Shown here in pieces: positions 1 through 9,914 of a DNA stretch of 64,000 nucleotides. The notes beneath the pieces were generated by a model. It was given only the letters and a program-made list of their open reading frames with translations, made no database searches and was not told the DNA's origin. Made by a program: the position numbers and the translations under genes. This stretch comes from an uncultured Paraburkholderia sp. (GTDB taxonomy: Bacteria > Pseudomonadota > Gammaproteobacteria > Burkholderiales > Burkholderiaceae). Position 1 is the stretch's first letter, and each line of letters begins with the position of its first letter. The stretch lies in NCBI GenBank assembly GCA_940747215.1, contig CALNWS010000014.1:1-64000 (forward strand). The letters run 5' to 3'.

Positions 1-851
1 TGGCAGACCGGATGCCGGATGAGGCATACTTCGCAACGCTGCCTGCGATCAGATCGGCAGCATGATCGCCCCGGACGTTCCACTTGAAAATCTCAGAAAA
101 CTGTCCGAACGAACAGGGCCACCTCTGCACGGCCGGCGCCGCGGGGTGATTTATGGCGTGATTTGCTGCATGAGTCGCGCCCGCAGTAGCCGGCAATTCA
201 CGATCGACCCGGCCACAAAGCCTGCCGGATGGCTCGCGTACCTAGACAGCCTCATTCCACTGATGACCTTGCCGGGCGCGGAAGTCCCGCTCAACGGCAC
301 GCGCGTGGAGCTTGGCGGCAGTGCAGCCAATGCGAAGCTTGGCTGGCTCGACAAGCTGAAAGCGCTGCTGGGCGCACCGTATCAAATCGCCGCGTTCGAT
401 CGACGTCGAACACGCCGTGACTGAAGCCACCGAAAACTTCCGCAGCGCGATCAAGGGTTTGCTGTCGCCGGACGGCTCGTGCGTCGCCACGGACGTCGTG
501 AAGGTGCTGAACCTGCAGGTCATCAATTTCGCGAGTTCGAGCAACGATGTGCCGGCGTCCGCGTTCGAAGACCTCAAGCAGTCGTCGAAAGTGCTTAGCG
601 CATGTGCCCGCAACGGCAAGACGGCAAGGCTCGAAGTGGCAGGTTATACGGACAACTCGGGAGGCGCGCAGGAAAATCTGCAGCTTTCGAAGCGCCGCGC
701 GCAGGCCGTGCGCGATTACCTCGTCAAGACCGGTGCGCCGCTCGGCTCGCTCACGGCGCAGGGTTACGGCGACGCGCATCCGGTTGCGTCGAACGAGACG
801 AAAAGCGGGCGCTTTGCCAATCGACGGATCGAGTTCCTGACGCAGCCTTAA
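1..851 (+). pseudogene. OmpA-family outer-membrane protein, frameshifted, cut by the left window edge
   Basis: The last ~100 codons (from about 540 to the TAA at 849-851) encode an OmpA-like peptidoglycan-binding domain, with LEVAGYTDNSGG, a long LSKRRAQAVRDYLV helix, a TAQGYGDAHPVA stretch and the closing GRFANRRIEF. Members tether the outer membrane to murein. The preceding ~75 codons (about 170-400), with TIDPATKPAGWLAYLD and LNGTRVELGGSAA, lie in another frame and join at about 399-417, so at least one indel splits the gene. Upstream of 170 the frame is interrupted again and no start is seen. The OmpA domain is clear; the N-terminal assignment to the same gene rests on continuity across the frameshift and a remembered Burkholderia architecture. 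Confidence 0.75.
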
Positions 852-894
852 CTGAGAGCCGGCAGGGACGCGCTTGTAAAACCCGCCATTCGTA

Positions 895-931
895 AAAAAT
901 GCCGCCCGGCTTACACCGGCGCGGCATTTTT
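895..931. terminator. Bidirectional Rho-independent terminator
   Basis: An 11-bp stem pairs AAAAATGCCGC (895-905) with GCGGCATTTTT (921-931), giving a U-run on both strands. It sits between the convergent OmpA-like gene and the LysR gene, so it can serve both. Confidence 0.8.
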
Positions 932-1874
932 CATTCAGCGGAAGGCGTAGGAACCGGCGCCGTGAGTCCGCCGATGTCGAACGCCGGGCCGAGCATGAAA
1001 TCGTCACCGGCCTTGCCGGGCATTGCGCCACGCGCGCGGCGTGCGACAGATAGCCGTTGCGCCGCCAGCCGATCGCCATCTCCCACGGAATCTCCGAGTC
1101 GACCACGGGCCGGCAGGTGAAACGCGCTGGGTCGAGCCGTCAGCAGTAAGGCGGGGGCAACAGCGCGATGCCGACGCCCGCCAGCACCAAGGCCGCCATG
1201 AACTCCCAGTGTCCGCTGCGCCCGACGATAGTCGGCGTGAATCCCGCCATGCGGCACACGTTGAGCACCACATCGTTCAACGCGAGGCTCTCGCCGTAAA
1301 ACACGAACGGCTCGTTCGCGAACTGCTGGAGCGACACATTGCGCAGCTTGTCCCACGGCGAACCGATGCGCGCGACGAGCCAAAGAAGTTGGCGCGTGAT
1401 CGGCAGCACGTCGATATTTTCCGGATCCACGGGCTGTAGGACGCCGCCCAGTTCCAGCTCACCGTTGATGAGCGCCGTCTCGATGGCGCGTGAATCCTGT
1501 TCGAACAGCTTCAGTTCGATCTTTGGATAACGCTGGCGAAACGCCGCAATAGCGGGCGTGAAGAGCGAGCCGCCCATCGGCGGAATGCCGATGGTAAGTT
1601 CGCCGCGGTCCAGTGTGTCGAGGTCGTTCAGTTCGGCTTCGAGTTGCGCGTGCGCGGCGAGCACGTCCTGACCGCGCTGGTAGACGATGCGCCCGGCGTC
1701 GGTGAGTATCATTTGACGGCCGTCGCGCAGCAGCAGCGGCGAGCCGATTTCATCTTCCAGCGATTTCACCATCCTGCTGATGGTGGGTTGGGTGACGAAC
1801 ATCTGCTCGGCAGCAACGGTAAAGCTCTATTGACACACGACCTCGACGAAATATCGCAGTATTCGCAGTTCCAC
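931..1874 (-). pseudogene. LysR-family transcriptional regulator, several lesions
   Basis: Reads from a GTG at 1874 (VELRILRYFVEVV) through a winged HTH (VTQPTISRMVKSLEDEIG) into the periplasmic-binding-like effector domain (GELTIGIPP, then VARIGSPWD and GHWEFMAALVLAGVGIALLP). Three lesions are visible: an in-frame TAG at 1827-1829 inside the HTH region, an in-frame TGA at 1140-1142 near the C-terminus, and a frameshift at about 1020, after which the frame runs to TGA at 931-933. Full length would be about 310 residues, normal for the family. The regulated genes are not in the window; the sequence upstream carries two inverted repeats that could be its sites. Confidence 0.85.
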
Positions 1875-1888
1875 GATCCAACTCCGAA

Positions 1889-1926
1889 ATTCCAAAATGG
1901 AATGATCCGATTGATTGTAAGTCAAT
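1889..1926. promoter_or_regulatory. Candidate LysR operator: two inverted repeats
   Basis: Just upstream of the LysR gene are two perfect short dyads: ATTCC-AAAAT-GGAAT (1889-1903) and ATTGA-TTGTAAG-TCAAT (1910-1926). The second fits the T-N11-A format of LysR-type binding sites. LysR regulators usually act on a divergent neighbour; here the next plus-strand gene is a glycosyltransferase fragment, so the original target may be lost. Confidence 0.4.
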
Positions 1927-2086
1927 CCATTTATGTTGCGGCGTGGGTTGGCGCGAGTTTTATCGAAAACCGATTCGTGGTTGAACGTCGTTTCTACAGA
2001 CCAGGCCCTATTTCAGGATGGACGAATCGGCGGCGCATTTAAGATTGGCGGCTCCTTTCTTATCGGCCGGCCAGTTTCGCACTTTC

Positions 2087-3000
2087 ATGACTTCTATCTC
2101 GATCATCATTCCCTGCTTCAACGGCGCGGCCACGTTGGCCCGCGCGCTCGAAAGCTGCGGGATGCAGCCGAAGGCGGCGCAGATCGTCGTTGTGGATGAC
2201 GGCTCGACGGATGCGTCGGCGGCAGTCATCGCGGAATACGACCAACGCGACTCGCGCGTCGGATTGCTGCGCATGCCCTACAACGGCGGCGCCGCGAGGG
2301 CGCGAAACTGGGGCGCGTTGCATGCTTCGGGCGAACTGCTCGCTTTCCTCGACGCCGACGAAGAATATCTGCCCGGCGCGCTCGGCGTCGCGAGCACATT
2401 CCTCGCGCAACATCCACGCGAAGTCTCGATACGCTTCGACGTGGACTACGTGGATTTCCCGCGCGAGCTGACCACACATGCGCATTTCGACTCGCATGCC
2501 GCGACGATCAGCAACACGGTGCCGAGCAGCCTAGTGATCCGCGCGCGGCGTTCGCAGCGCTCGGCGGTTTTCCGATGGACGACGCGTTTCGCCGCATCGG
2601 CGGAGAAGACGGCGCGTTCTCGTGGGCGTTGCGCGACATTTTCGGCAATCCGCGTCTGAACGATGCGAAGTGGGTATGCATGCACTATCACGCCGGCATT
2701 CACGCCGAGCGCTACTTTCGCATTGCGCTCGGTTTGCAGATCGCGGAGCCAGCGCAGGTCGCCGAGGCGTTTAATGCGTCGCAACGGTTTGTCGACACCG
2801 CGCGCTGGCATCGCGCAACTGCGCGGGGCGAAAACAGCGGCCTCGCAGACAGCCTCCGCGTAAGCCGATCGCGGGGCCACCAAGTCATCTCGATTTGCTA
2901 CAATCCCCATCCGTCTTCGAGGAGCGTTGCGACGGGAACCGCGAATCAGCCTATTCGCCGGCCGCCCGCCAGGCTCGAAGGCTTCAATCGGAGGGCCTGA
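2087..3000 (+). pseudogene. Family 2 glycosyltransferase, frameshifted
   Basis: ATG at 2087 opens MTSISIIIPCFNGAATL, the GT-A fold start. VVVDDGSTDAS, the NGGAARARNWG segment and the FLDADEE metal-binding motif follow. At about 2540-2555 the frame breaks, and GGFPMDDAFRRIGGEDG continues in another frame (catalytic-type ED pair), then CMHYHAGIHAERYF. So one indel inactivates it. The second frame stays open to the TGA at 2998-3000, through the SAH riboswitch, so the original end was probably earlier (about 2870) and has been lost or cannot be located. Substrate is unknown; no capsule or LPS neighbours are present. Confidence 0.8.
2897..2904 (+). promoter_or_regulatory. Possible -10 element of the ahcY transcript
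   Basis: GCTACAAT (TACAAT at 2899-2904) lies 11 bases before the riboswitch aptamer, a good place for a -10 box. No convincing -35 was found 17 bases upstream, so this is tentative. Confidence 0.35.
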
Positions 3001-3046
3001 ATGCGCATTGCGCTTTCTCATCCACCGCATCGAACCGCGCTCACGT
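2915..3046 (+). ncRNA. S-adenosylhomocysteine (SAH) riboswitch
   Basis: The leader of ahcY carries the conserved SAH-aptamer parts. The outer P1 stem pairs CTTCGAG (2915-2921) with CTCGAAG (2974-2980). The conserved GGAGCGTTGC follows the 5' strand (2921-2930), and CCAGGCTCG closes the 3' side. A downstream CGCGCTCACG (from 3037) can form the pseudoknot with GAGCG. The variable P2 arm ends in a GCGAAT...ATTCGC hairpin (2941-2957). This class binds SAH and switches on genes that remove it, which fits ahcY starting 36 bases downstream. Stems and pseudoknot strands look unmutated. Boundaries are approximate. Confidence 0.9.
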
Positions 3047-3081
3047 CAAATTTCTAGTCAATTTTTAGAAAGGAGGGCGTG

Positions 3082-4503
3082 ATGAACGCCGCAGTTATCT
3101 ATTCCCAAGATTCCAAAGATTACGTTGTTGCCGACATGTCGCTCGCCGACTGGGGCCGCAAGGAACTCGACATCGCCAAGACGGAAATGCCCGGCCTTGT
3201 GCGAACGCGCGAAGAATACAAGGCGCAGCAGCCGCTGAAGGGCGCGCGCATTGCCGGTTCGCTGCACATGACCATCCAGACCGGCGTGCTGATCGAAACG
3301 CTGACCGCACTCGGCGCCGAAGTGCGCTGGGCATCGTGCAACATCTTTTCGACGCAGGACCACGCTGCTGCCGCCATCGCCAAGGCCGGCACGCCGGTGT
3401 TCGCGTTCAAGGGCGAGTCGCTCGACGAGTACTGGGAATTCTCGCACCGCATTTTCGAATGGCCGAACGGCGAATTCGCCAACATGATCCTCGACGACGG
3501 CGGCGACGCCACGTTGCTGCTGATCCTCGGCTCGAAGGCAGAAAAGGACCGCTCAGTCATCTCGAAGCCGACCAACGAAGAAGAAGTCGCGCTGTACAAG
3601 TCGATCGAACGTCATCTGGACGCCGATCCGACGTGGTACTCCACGAGTCTGTCGTACATCAAGGGCGTGACCGAAGAAACCACGACCGGCGTGCATCGTC
3701 TGTATCAGATGGAAAAGGAAGGCCGTCTGCAGTTCCCGGCCATCAACGTCAACGATTCGGTCACGAAGTCGAAGTTCGACAACCTGTACGGCTGCCGTGA
3801 ATCGCTCGTCGACGGTATCAAGCGCGCAACCGACGTGATGATCGCCGGCAAGATCGCCGTGGTCGCCGGTTACGGCGACGTGGGCAAGGGCTGCGCGCAA
3901 TCGCTGCGCGGTCTCGGCGCAACCGTGTGGGTCACCGAAATCGATCCGATCTGCGCGCTGCAAGCCGCGATGGAAGGCTACTGCGTCGTGACGATGGAAT
4001 ACGCGGCAGACAAGGCTGACATCTTCGTGACGGCTACGGGCAACTACCACGTGATCAACCACGATCACATGAAGGCCATGCGCCACAACGCGATTGTCTG
4101 CAACATCGGTCACTTCGATTCGGAAATCGACGTTGCGTCCACGCGCCAGTACCAGTGGGACAACATCAAGCCGCAAGTCGATCACATCATTTTCCCGGAC
4201 GGCAAGCGCGTCATCCTGCTGGCTGAAGGCCGCCTCGTGAACCTAGGCTGCGCAACGGGCCACCCGTCGTTCGTGATGTCGAACTCGTTCACGAACCAGA
4301 CGCTCGCGCAGATCGAACTGTTCGTGGAAGGCAACAAGTACGAGAACAAAGTGTACGTGCTGCCGAAGCATCTGGACGAAAAGGTCGCGCGTCTGCACCT
4401 CGCGCGCATCGGCGCGAATCTGACCGTGCTGTCGGATGCGCAGGCGGGCTACATCGGCGTGGACAAGAACGGTCCGTTCAAGCCGAACCACTACCGCTAT
4501 TAA
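3082..4503 (+). CDS. ahcY: Adenosylhomocysteinase (SAH hydrolase)
   Basis: Cytosolic NAD-dependent enzyme that splits S-adenosylhomocysteine into adenosine and homocysteine, removing the product inhibitor of methyltransferases. The 473-residue frame is complete. Visible features are the substrate domain ([19 protein letters not shown]), the [20 protein letters not shown] segment, the NAD-binding Rossmann loop [19 protein letters not shown] (about residues 263-281) and the family's C-terminal HYRY end. ATG at 3082 is preferred over an adjacent GTG at 3079 because the AAAGGAGG site ends about 7 bases before it. It sits behind the SAH riboswitch and is followed by the holin-family gene and metF, a methyl-cycle operon. 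Confidence 0.97.
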   Translation: MNAAVIYSQDSKDYVVADMSLADWGRKELDIAKTEMPGLVRTREEYKAQQPLKGARIAGSLHMTIQTGVLIETLTALGAEVRWASCNIFSTQDHAAAAIAKAGTPVFAFKGESLDEYWEFSHRIFEWPNGEFANMILDDGGDATLLLILGSKAEKDRSVISKPTNEEEVALYKSIERHLDADPTWYSTSLSYIKGVTEETTTGVHRLYQMEKEGRLQFPAINVNDSVTKSKFDNLYGCRESLVDGIKRATDVMIAGKIAVVAGYGDVGKGCAQSLRGLGATVWVTEIDPICALQAAMEGYCVVTMEYAADKADIFVTATGNYHVINHDHMKAMRHNAIVCNIGHFDSEIDVASTRQYQWDNIKPQVDHIIFPDGKRVILLAEGRLVNLGCATGHPSFVMSNSFTNQTLAQIELFVEGNKYENKVYVLPKHLDEKVARLHLARIGANLTVLSDAQAGYIGVDKNGPFKPNHYRY

Positions 4504-4623
4504 GCACGCCACGGGCGGTTTGAAAGCATGACAGTTTGAAGACGAAGTGGCGCATCATGCGCCGCTTCGTTCGCTATGCCCGCCTTTTTTCATTCAACAG
4601 ACATCCTGCCCAAGGAGCTCTAC

Positions 4624-4977
4624 ATGACCGTGCTGCTGACTTGGCTGATCAACGCGCTCGCGCTCCTGATCATCACTTACCTCGTTCCGTCGATCCACAT
4701 CCGCAGTTTCGGCACCGCGCTGATCGTTGCAGTGGTGCTCGGATTGATCAATACGATCCTGCGGCCGGTGCTGATCCTGCTGACGCTGCCCGTCACGATT
4801 CTCACGCTCGGACTCTTCATTCTGGTGGTGAATGCGCTGTGCTTCTGGCTGTGCGCTTCGCTCCTGAAGGGATTCGAAGTGTCGGGTTTCTGGTCGGCGT
4901 TCTTCGGCTCGATCCTGTACAGCATCGTCTCGTGGTTGCTGTCCGCGCTCATCTTCGGCAACCGCAGTCTCGGTTGA
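4624..4977 (+). CDS. Phage-holin-family (Phage_holin_4_2) small membrane protein
   Basis: 117 residues, nearly all hydrophobic, with about four membrane segments: LLTWLINALALLIITYLV at the N-terminus, ALIVAVVLGLINTILRPVL, LTLGLFILVVNALCFWLC and a final ILYSIVSWLLSALIFG. The NTILRPVLILLTLPVTILTLG loop is typical of this family, which despite its name is widespread in chromosomes and not evidence of a prophage. ATG 4624 has an AAGGAGC site 6 bases upstream. It lies between ahcY and metF (23 bases to metF), an arrangement I recall from other Burkholderiales. Function unknown. Confidence 0.85.
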   Translation: MTVLLTWLINALALLIITYLVPSIHIRSFGTALIVAVVLGLINTILRPVLILLTLPVTILTLGLFILVVNALCFWLCASLLKGFEVSGFWSAFFGSILYSIVSWLLSALIFGNRSLG

Positions 4978-4999
4978 CGCCCGGTTGCCCCTTAGGATC

Positions 5000-5830
5000 A
5001 TGAACCCGATCGAACTTTCATTCGAATTCTTCCCGCCGAAAACGCAGGAAGGCGCCGACAAGCTGCGCGCCACGCGCGCCCAACTCGCCACGTTCAAGCC
5101 GAAATTCGTGTCCGTCACGTTCGGTGCGGACGGCTCGACGCAGCAAGGCACGCTCGACACCGTCATCGACATGGCGAAGGAAGGCCTCGAGGCCGCGCCG
5201 CATCTGTCGTGCATCGGCTCGTCGAAGGAAAGCCTGCGCGCGATTCTCAACGAATACCGCGCGCACGGCATCCGCCATATCGTCGCGCTGCGCGGCGACC
5301 TGCCGTCCGGCATAGGCAAAGTCGGCGAACTGCGTTATGCGTCGGAGCTGGTGAGCTTCATTCGCGCCGAATTCGGCGACTGGTTCTGGATCGAGGTGGC
5401 CGGTTATCCGGAATACCACCCGCAGTCGCGCTCGCCGCACGTCGATCTGGAAAACTTCGCCCGCAAGGTGAAGGCCGGCGCCAACTCGGCGATCACGCAA
5501 TATTTCTTCAACGCGGACGCGTACTTCCATTTCGTCGACGACGCGAAAAAGCTCGGCATGGACGTGCCGATCGTGCCCGGCATCATGCCGATCACGAACT
5601 TTTCGCAGCTCATGCGCTTCTCGGAAATGTGCGGTGCGGAAGTGCCACGCTGGGTCGCGCGCCGGCTCGAGAGTTTCGGCGACGACCGCGAATCGATCCG
5701 CGCATTCGGCCTCGACGTGGTGACGGACCTCTGCTCGCGTCTCATCGACGCAAAAGTGCCGGGCCTTCACTTTTACACGCTCAACGGCGCGGCGGCGACC
5801 AAGGCGATCTGCGAGCGCCTGAAAGCCTGA
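5000..5830 (+). CDS. metF: 5,10-methylenetetrahydrofolate reductase
   Basis: FAD enzyme that reduces 5,10-methylene-THF to 5-methyl-THF, the methyl donor for methionine synthesis. The 276-residue frame begins MNPIELSFEFFPPKTQEG, the family's active-site start. It contains SVTFGADGSTQQGT, HLSCIGSS, HIVALRGDLP and GANSAITQYFFN (flavin and folate contacts), and NFSQLMRFSEMCGAEVP near the end. No lesion is seen. ATG 5000 matches the conserved N-terminus. Coupled with ahcY it recycles homocysteine, so the methyl cycle is kept while neighbouring accessory genes decay. Confidence 0.96.
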   Translation: MNPIELSFEFFPPKTQEGADKLRATRAQLATFKPKFVSVTFGADGSTQQGTLDTVIDMAKEGLEAAPHLSCIGSSKESLRAILNEYRAHGIRHIVALRGDLPSGIGKVGELRYASELVSFIRAEFGDWFWIEVAGYPEYHPQSRSPHVDLENFARKVKAGANSAITQYFFNADAYFHFVDDAKKLGMDVPIVPGIMPITNFSQLMRFSEMCGAEVPRWVARRLESFGDDRESIRAFGLDVVTDLCSRLIDAKVPGLHFYTLNGAAATKAICERLKA

Positions 5831-5859
5831 GTGCCTCAAAGCTGTTTTGCACAGTGAGG

Positions 5860-5896
5860 AAAAACCGCGCGGCTCAACGGCTGCGCGGTTTTTTTC
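5860..5896 (+). terminator. Rho-independent terminator after metF
   Basis: AAAAACCGCGC (5860-5870) pairs with GCGCGGTTTTT (from 5883), followed by a T run. It closes the ahcY-metF unit. Confidence 0.85.
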
Positions 5897-6211
5897 GTCC
5901 TCGGGACGGCGCTTCGCGTGCCATTGCAATGCCCGATTTGCTGCACTGCCGGAGCGCGGCCCGTTTTGTGCGTAGCTTGCATTACGTAAGCAGTCAGCGC
6001 GTGGTTTCGATGCCGGATGGGTTCAAAGTGCCGGCCGCAGCCGTCTTGCATGGGAGAGGAAGCGGCGTCAAACACCGGCTTCGGATAGCCCTATGCGCTC
6101 AGGTGCTGTCTACGATGGATAGGGGTTATTTTCCTCCGCTTGTTGGTGCAACCCATGGTCAAGTAATATCGCGCTACGCTGGCGGGAGCCGGCCACGAAC
6201 CTGGAGGAAAC
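5897..6211 (+). other. Gene-free leader of the dpp operon
   Basis: No coding frame or recognised RNA is seen in these 315 bases. It must hold the dppA promoter. A CTGGAGGAAAC ribosome site ends directly before the dppA ATG. A TTACGTAA palindrome lies near 5982. No clear -35/-10 pair could be chosen by eye. Confidence 0.5.
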
Positions 6212-7840
6212 ATGAAGCAAAACAATCTGTTGCGCGCCGCACGCGTTACGACGCTCGTCGCCGCTGCAGCGGCATCGATGCTGGGCGCGAGCACTGCGCG
6301 GGCTGAGATTCCGAATAAAACCCTAGTTTACTGCTCAGAAGGCAGTCCTGCGGGTTTCGATCCGGCCCAATACACCACAGGCACCGATTTCACGGCCAAT
6401 ACGTTCACCGTCTATAACCGTCTCGTCGAATTCGAGCGCGGCGGCACCAAGGTCGAACCGGGTCTCGCCGAAAAGTGGGACGTCTCCGCCGACGGCAAGA
6501 CGTACACGTTCCATCTGCGTCATGGCGTGAAGTTCCAGACCACGTCGTTCTTCAAGCCGACGCGCGAATTCAATGCCGACGACGTCGTGTTCACGTTCCA
6601 GCGCATGCTGGATCCGAACTCCGCGTTCCATAAGGCATACCCGGTCCAGTTCCCGTACTTCAGGGACATGGGCCTCGACAAGCTGATCACCGGCGTCGAA
6701 AAGGTCGATCCGTACACGGTCAAGTTCACGCTGAAGGAAGTCAACGCGCCGTTCATCCAGAATCTGGCAATGGAATATGCGTCGATCCTGTCGGCTGAAT
6801 ACGGCGACCAGTTGATGAAGGCCGGCAAGGCCGCCGACATCAACCAGTTCCCGGTCGGCACGGGCCCGTTCATTTTCAAGAGCTACACGAAAGACGCGAC
6901 GATTCGCTTCGACGGCAATCCGGATTACTGGAAGCCGAACGCGGTGAAGATCTCGAAGCTGATTTTCTCGATCACGCCGGACGCCGGCGTGCGCGTGCAG
7001 AAGATCAAGCGCGACGAATGCCAGGTGATGAGCTATCCGCGTCCGGCCGACATCGCGCCGCTGAAGGCTGAAGCGAACATGGCGATGCCGTCGCAGCCGG
7101 GCTTCAACTTGGGCTACCTCGCCTACAACGTGACGCACAAGCCGGTCGACAAGGTCGAAGTGCGTCAGGTGCTCGACATGGCGATCAACAAGAAGGCGAT
7201 CATCGACTCGGTGTATCAGGGCGCAGGCCAGGCCGCAACGAACCCGATGCCGCCGACGCAGTGGTCCTATGACAAGAGCCTGAAGGGCGCGGCTTACGAC
7301 ACGGCGAAGGCGAAAGCACTGCTGGCGAAGGCAGGCTACCCGAACGGTTTCGACATCACGCTGTGGGCGATGCCGGTACAACGCGCGTACAACCCGAACG
7401 CCCGCCTGATGGCGGAAATGATCCAGGCCGACTGGGCCAAGATCGGCGTGAAGGCGAAGATCGTCACGTATGAGTGGGGCGAGTACATCAAGCGCGCGCA
7501 CGCAGGCGAAGACGACACGATGCTGATTGGCTGGACGGGCGACAATGGCGATCCGGACAACTGGCTCGGCACGCTGCTCGGCTGCGAAGCGGTGAACGGC
7601 AACAACTTCTCGAAGTGGTGCTACAAGCCGTTCGACGACCTGATCCAGAAGGGTCGCGTCACGTCGGATCAGGCCACACGCACGACGGCGTACACGCAAG
7701 CGCAGCAGATCTTCGCGCAGCAACTGCCGTTCTCGCCGCTCGCTCACTCGACCGTGTATCAGCCTGTCAGCAAGAAGATGATCGACATGCGCATCGAGCC
7801 GCTGGGTTATGCTCGCTTCGACGGCGTGAGCGTCAAGTAA
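6212..7840 (+). CDS. dppA: Dipeptide ABC transporter, periplasmic binding protein
   Basis: Extracytoplasmic solute-binding protein, family 5. A Sec signal peptide runs to about residue 31 (cleavage after STARA, before EIPNK). The mature protein starts with the family's KTLVYCSEGSPAGFDP, then TVYNRLVEFERG, VEPGLAEKWDVSADGKTYTFHLR and NADDVVFTFQRM. In the C-terminal lobe LIGWTGDNGDPDNW and NGNNFSKWCYKPFD match DppA rather than OppA. 542 residues, normal length, no lesion. It delivers dipeptides to the DppBC channel encoded next. The 133-base gap to dppB holds a short GC stem (911-928 of the 7 kb block) that could separate high dppA from lower downstream expression; that is inference. Confidence 0.95.
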   Translation: MKQNNLLRAARVTTLVAAAAASMLGASTARAEIPNKTLVYCSEGSPAGFDPAQYTTGTDFTANTFTVYNRLVEFERGGTKVEPGLAEKWDVSADGKTYTFHLRHGVKFQTTSFFKPTREFNADDVVFTFQRMLDPNSAFHKAYPVQFPYFRDMGLDKLITGVEKVDPYTVKFTLKEVNAPFIQNLAMEYASILSAEYGDQLMKAGKAADINQFPVGTGPFIFKSYTKDATIRFDGNPDYWKPNAVKISKLIFSITPDAGVRVQKIKRDECQVMSYPRPADIAPLKAEANMAMPSQPGFNLGYLAYNVTHKPVDKVEVRQVLDMAINKKAIIDSVYQGAGQAATNPMPPTQWSYDKSLKGAAYDTAKAKALLAKAGYPNGFDITLWAMPVQRAYNPNARLMAEMIQADWAKIGVKAKIVTYEWGEYIKRAHAGEDDTMLIGWTGDNGDPDNWLGTLLGCEAVNGNNFSKWCYKPFDDLIQKGRVTSDQATRTTAYTQAQQIFAQQLPFSPLAHSTVYQPVSKKMIDMRIEPLGYARFDGVSVK

Positions 7841-7973
7841 CGGAAATACAGTCAAGCTTACGCAGTAGCTTTTCGCACGGTTAGAAAACTGGTCGAAATG
7901 GTCCGGCGGTCGGGGTCACAAGCCCCCGTTGCCGATTGCATTTTTTCTTCATCAAGACCATAGGGACAAAACC

Positions 7974-8987
7974 ATGTTCCGCTTTGTTTTGTGCCGCATC
8001 GGCATGGTGATTCCGACTTTCATCGGTATTACGATCTTTGCGTTCGCACTGATTCACCTGATTCCGGGCGACCCCATCGAAGTGATGATGGGCGAGCGCG
8101 GCGTGGATCCCGCCATGCACGCAGCCGCGATGCATCGGCTTGGGCTCGACGAACCTTTGCCCATGCAATACGTTCACTACATCGGCCGCGCGCTGCATGG
8201 TGACCTAGGCACTTCCATCATCACCAACACCAGCGTGATGGGCGAGTTCACTGCCCGTTTCCCTGCCACGGTCGAACTGTCGATCTGCGCGATGCTGTTT
8301 GCGTTGATCGTCGGACTGCCGGCGGGCGTGTTCGCCGCATTGCGGCGCGGCACGGTGGTCGATCATGGCGTGATGGGCACGGCGCTCACCGGTTATTCGA
8401 TGCCGATCTTCTGGTGGGGCTTGATCCTCATCATGGTGTTCTCGGTGCAACTCGGCTGGACGCCGGTGTCGGGCCGCATCGCGGTGGAATACGACATTCC
8501 GCACGTCACCGGCTTCATGCTGATCGACTCGCTGATGCCGGGCACCGACGAAGGCTCGTTCAAATCCGCACTGAGCCATCTGATTCTGCCAGACATCGTG
8601 CTCGGCACGATTCCGCTCGCGGTGATCGCACGTATGACGCGTTCGTCGATGCTCGAAGTGTTGCGCGAGGATTACATCCGCACTGCACGCGCGAAGGGTT
8701 TGTCGCCGTCGCGCGTGATCGTCGTGCATGCGTTGCGTAACGCGCTGATTCCCGTCGTGACGGTGATCGGTCTGCAGGTCGGCACGCTGCTCGCGGGCGC
8801 GGTGCTCACTGAGACGCTGTTTTCGTGGCCGGGCATCGGCAAGTGGCTGATCGACGCTATCAGCCGCCGCGATTATCCGGTCGTGCAGGGCGGTATCCTG
8901 ATGATCGCCACGCTGGTGATCTTCGTGAACCTCGTCATCGATCTGCTCTACGGCGTGCTGAATCCACGCATTCGCCATACGAGGTGA
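7974..8987 (+). CDS. dppB: Dipeptide ABC transporter permease DppB
   Basis: Inner-membrane permease of 337 residues with the BPD_transp_1 fold. It starts MFRFVLCRIGMVIPTFIG (first membrane helix) and has HLIPGDPIEVMMGERG in the first periplasmic loop. The cytoplasmic EAA coupling loop is LREDYIRTARAKGLSPSRV, followed by VVHALRNALIPVVTVIG. The start at ATG 7974 matches the conserved N-terminus; a longer reading to 7929 adds residues unlike the family. Intact; eight bases from dppC. Confidence 0.94.
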   Translation: MFRFVLCRIGMVIPTFIGITIFAFALIHLIPGDPIEVMMGERGVDPAMHAAAMHRLGLDEPLPMQYVHYIGRALHGDLGTSIITNTSVMGEFTARFPATVELSICAMLFALIVGLPAGVFAALRRGTVVDHGVMGTALTGYSMPIFWWGLILIMVFSVQLGWTPVSGRIAVEYDIPHVTGFMLIDSLMPGTDEGSFKSALSHLILPDIVLGTIPLAVIARMTRSSMLEVLREDYIRTARAKGLSPSRVIVVHALRNALIPVVTVIGLQVGTLLAGAVLTETLFSWPGIGKWLIDAISRRDYPVVQGGILMIATLVIFVNLVIDLLYGVLNPRIRHTR

Positions 8988-8994
8988 TCCGGAA

Positions 8995-9912
8995 ATGGCA
9001 GACATACAAAATACAGTCCCTCAGTTAGTCACACCACCCAGCGGCCGCGCTATTGCGGCTCGCGAATTCTGGGTGAATTTTTCGTGTAACCGTGGTGCGG
9101 TCGGCGCCGGCATCATCGTGCTGTTGCTGATCTTCGTGGCGATCTTCGCTCCGTTGATCGCGCCGCACAGCCCGATCGAACAATACCACGACTTCGTGAA
9201 GATTCCGCCCGCATGGCTTGAAGGCGGCAACTGGAAGTTCATTCTCGGCACCGACGAAGCGGGCCGCGACATCCTCTCGCGTCTCATGTACGGCGCACGG
9301 CAGTCGTTCTGGATCGGCTTCGTTTCCGTGGTGCTCGCGCTGATTCCGGGCATCGTGCTCGGCCTGATCGCCGCGTTCTTCGAGAAATGGGCCGACACGC
9401 CGATCATGCGCATCATGGACGTGTTGCTCGCGCTGCCGTCGCTGTTGCTCGCGGTGGCGGTGGTCGCGATCATCGGTCCGGGTCTCGTCAACACGATGCT
9501 CGCAATCGCGATCGTTGCGCTGCCGGGCTACGTGCGTTTGACGCGTGCATCAGCACAAGGCGAGTTGCAGAAAGAGTACGTGACGGCTTCGCGCGTCGCG
9601 GGCGCCGGTACGCTGCGTTTGATGTTTTCGCAAGTGCTGCCCAACTGCACCGCACCGCTGATCGTGCAGGCCACGCTCGGTTTTTCGTCGGCGATTCTGG
9701 ACGCCGCTGCGCTCGGCTTTCTCGGTCTCGGCGTGCAACCGCCTTCGGCGGAGTGGGGCGCCATGCTTGCCTCGGCGCGCGACTATATCGACAGCGCGTG
9801 GTGGATCGTCACCATGCCTGGCCTTTCCATCCTGATCTCGGTGCTTGCGATCAATCTGCTCGGCGACGGGCTGCGTGACGCACTCGACCCCAAACTGAAA
9901 CGGATGGCCTGA
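8995..9912 (+). CDS. dppC: Dipeptide ABC transporter permease DppC
   Basis: 305 residues. The N-terminal soluble arm [16 protein letters not shown] leads into the first membrane helix, then the [19 protein letters not shown] motif typical of OppC/DppC. The EAA loop is [19 protein letters not shown]. The C-terminus is [17 protein letters not shown]. It pairs with DppB to form the channel. No lesion; the stop is 2 bases from the dppD ATG. Confidence 0.94.
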   Translation: MADIQNTVPQLVTPPSGRAIAAREFWVNFSCNRGAVGAGIIVLLLIFVAIFAPLIAPHSPIEQYHDFVKIPPAWLEGGNWKFILGTDEAGRDILSRLMYGARQSFWIGFVSVVLALIPGIVLGLIAAFFEKWADTPIMRIMDVLLALPSLLLAVAVVAIIGPGLVNTMLAIAIVALPGYVRLTRASAQGELQKEYVTASRVAGAGTLRLMFSQVLPNCTAPLIVQATLGFSSAILDAAALGFLGLGVQPPSAEWGAMLASARDYIDSAWWIVTMPGLSILISVLAINLLGDGLRDALDPKLKRMA

Positions 9913-9914
9913 AC

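Noticed and set aside
4624..4977. Holin-family gene as evidence of a prophage
   Set aside because: The Phage_holin_4_2 family is common in bacterial chromosomes, and here it sits inside a methyl-cycle operon with no phage genes nearby.
6335..7855. 506-codon open frame on the minus strand opposite dppA
   Set aside because: Arg/His-rich, no family resemblance, exactly antisense to an intact dppA; a shadow produced by GC-rich codon use.
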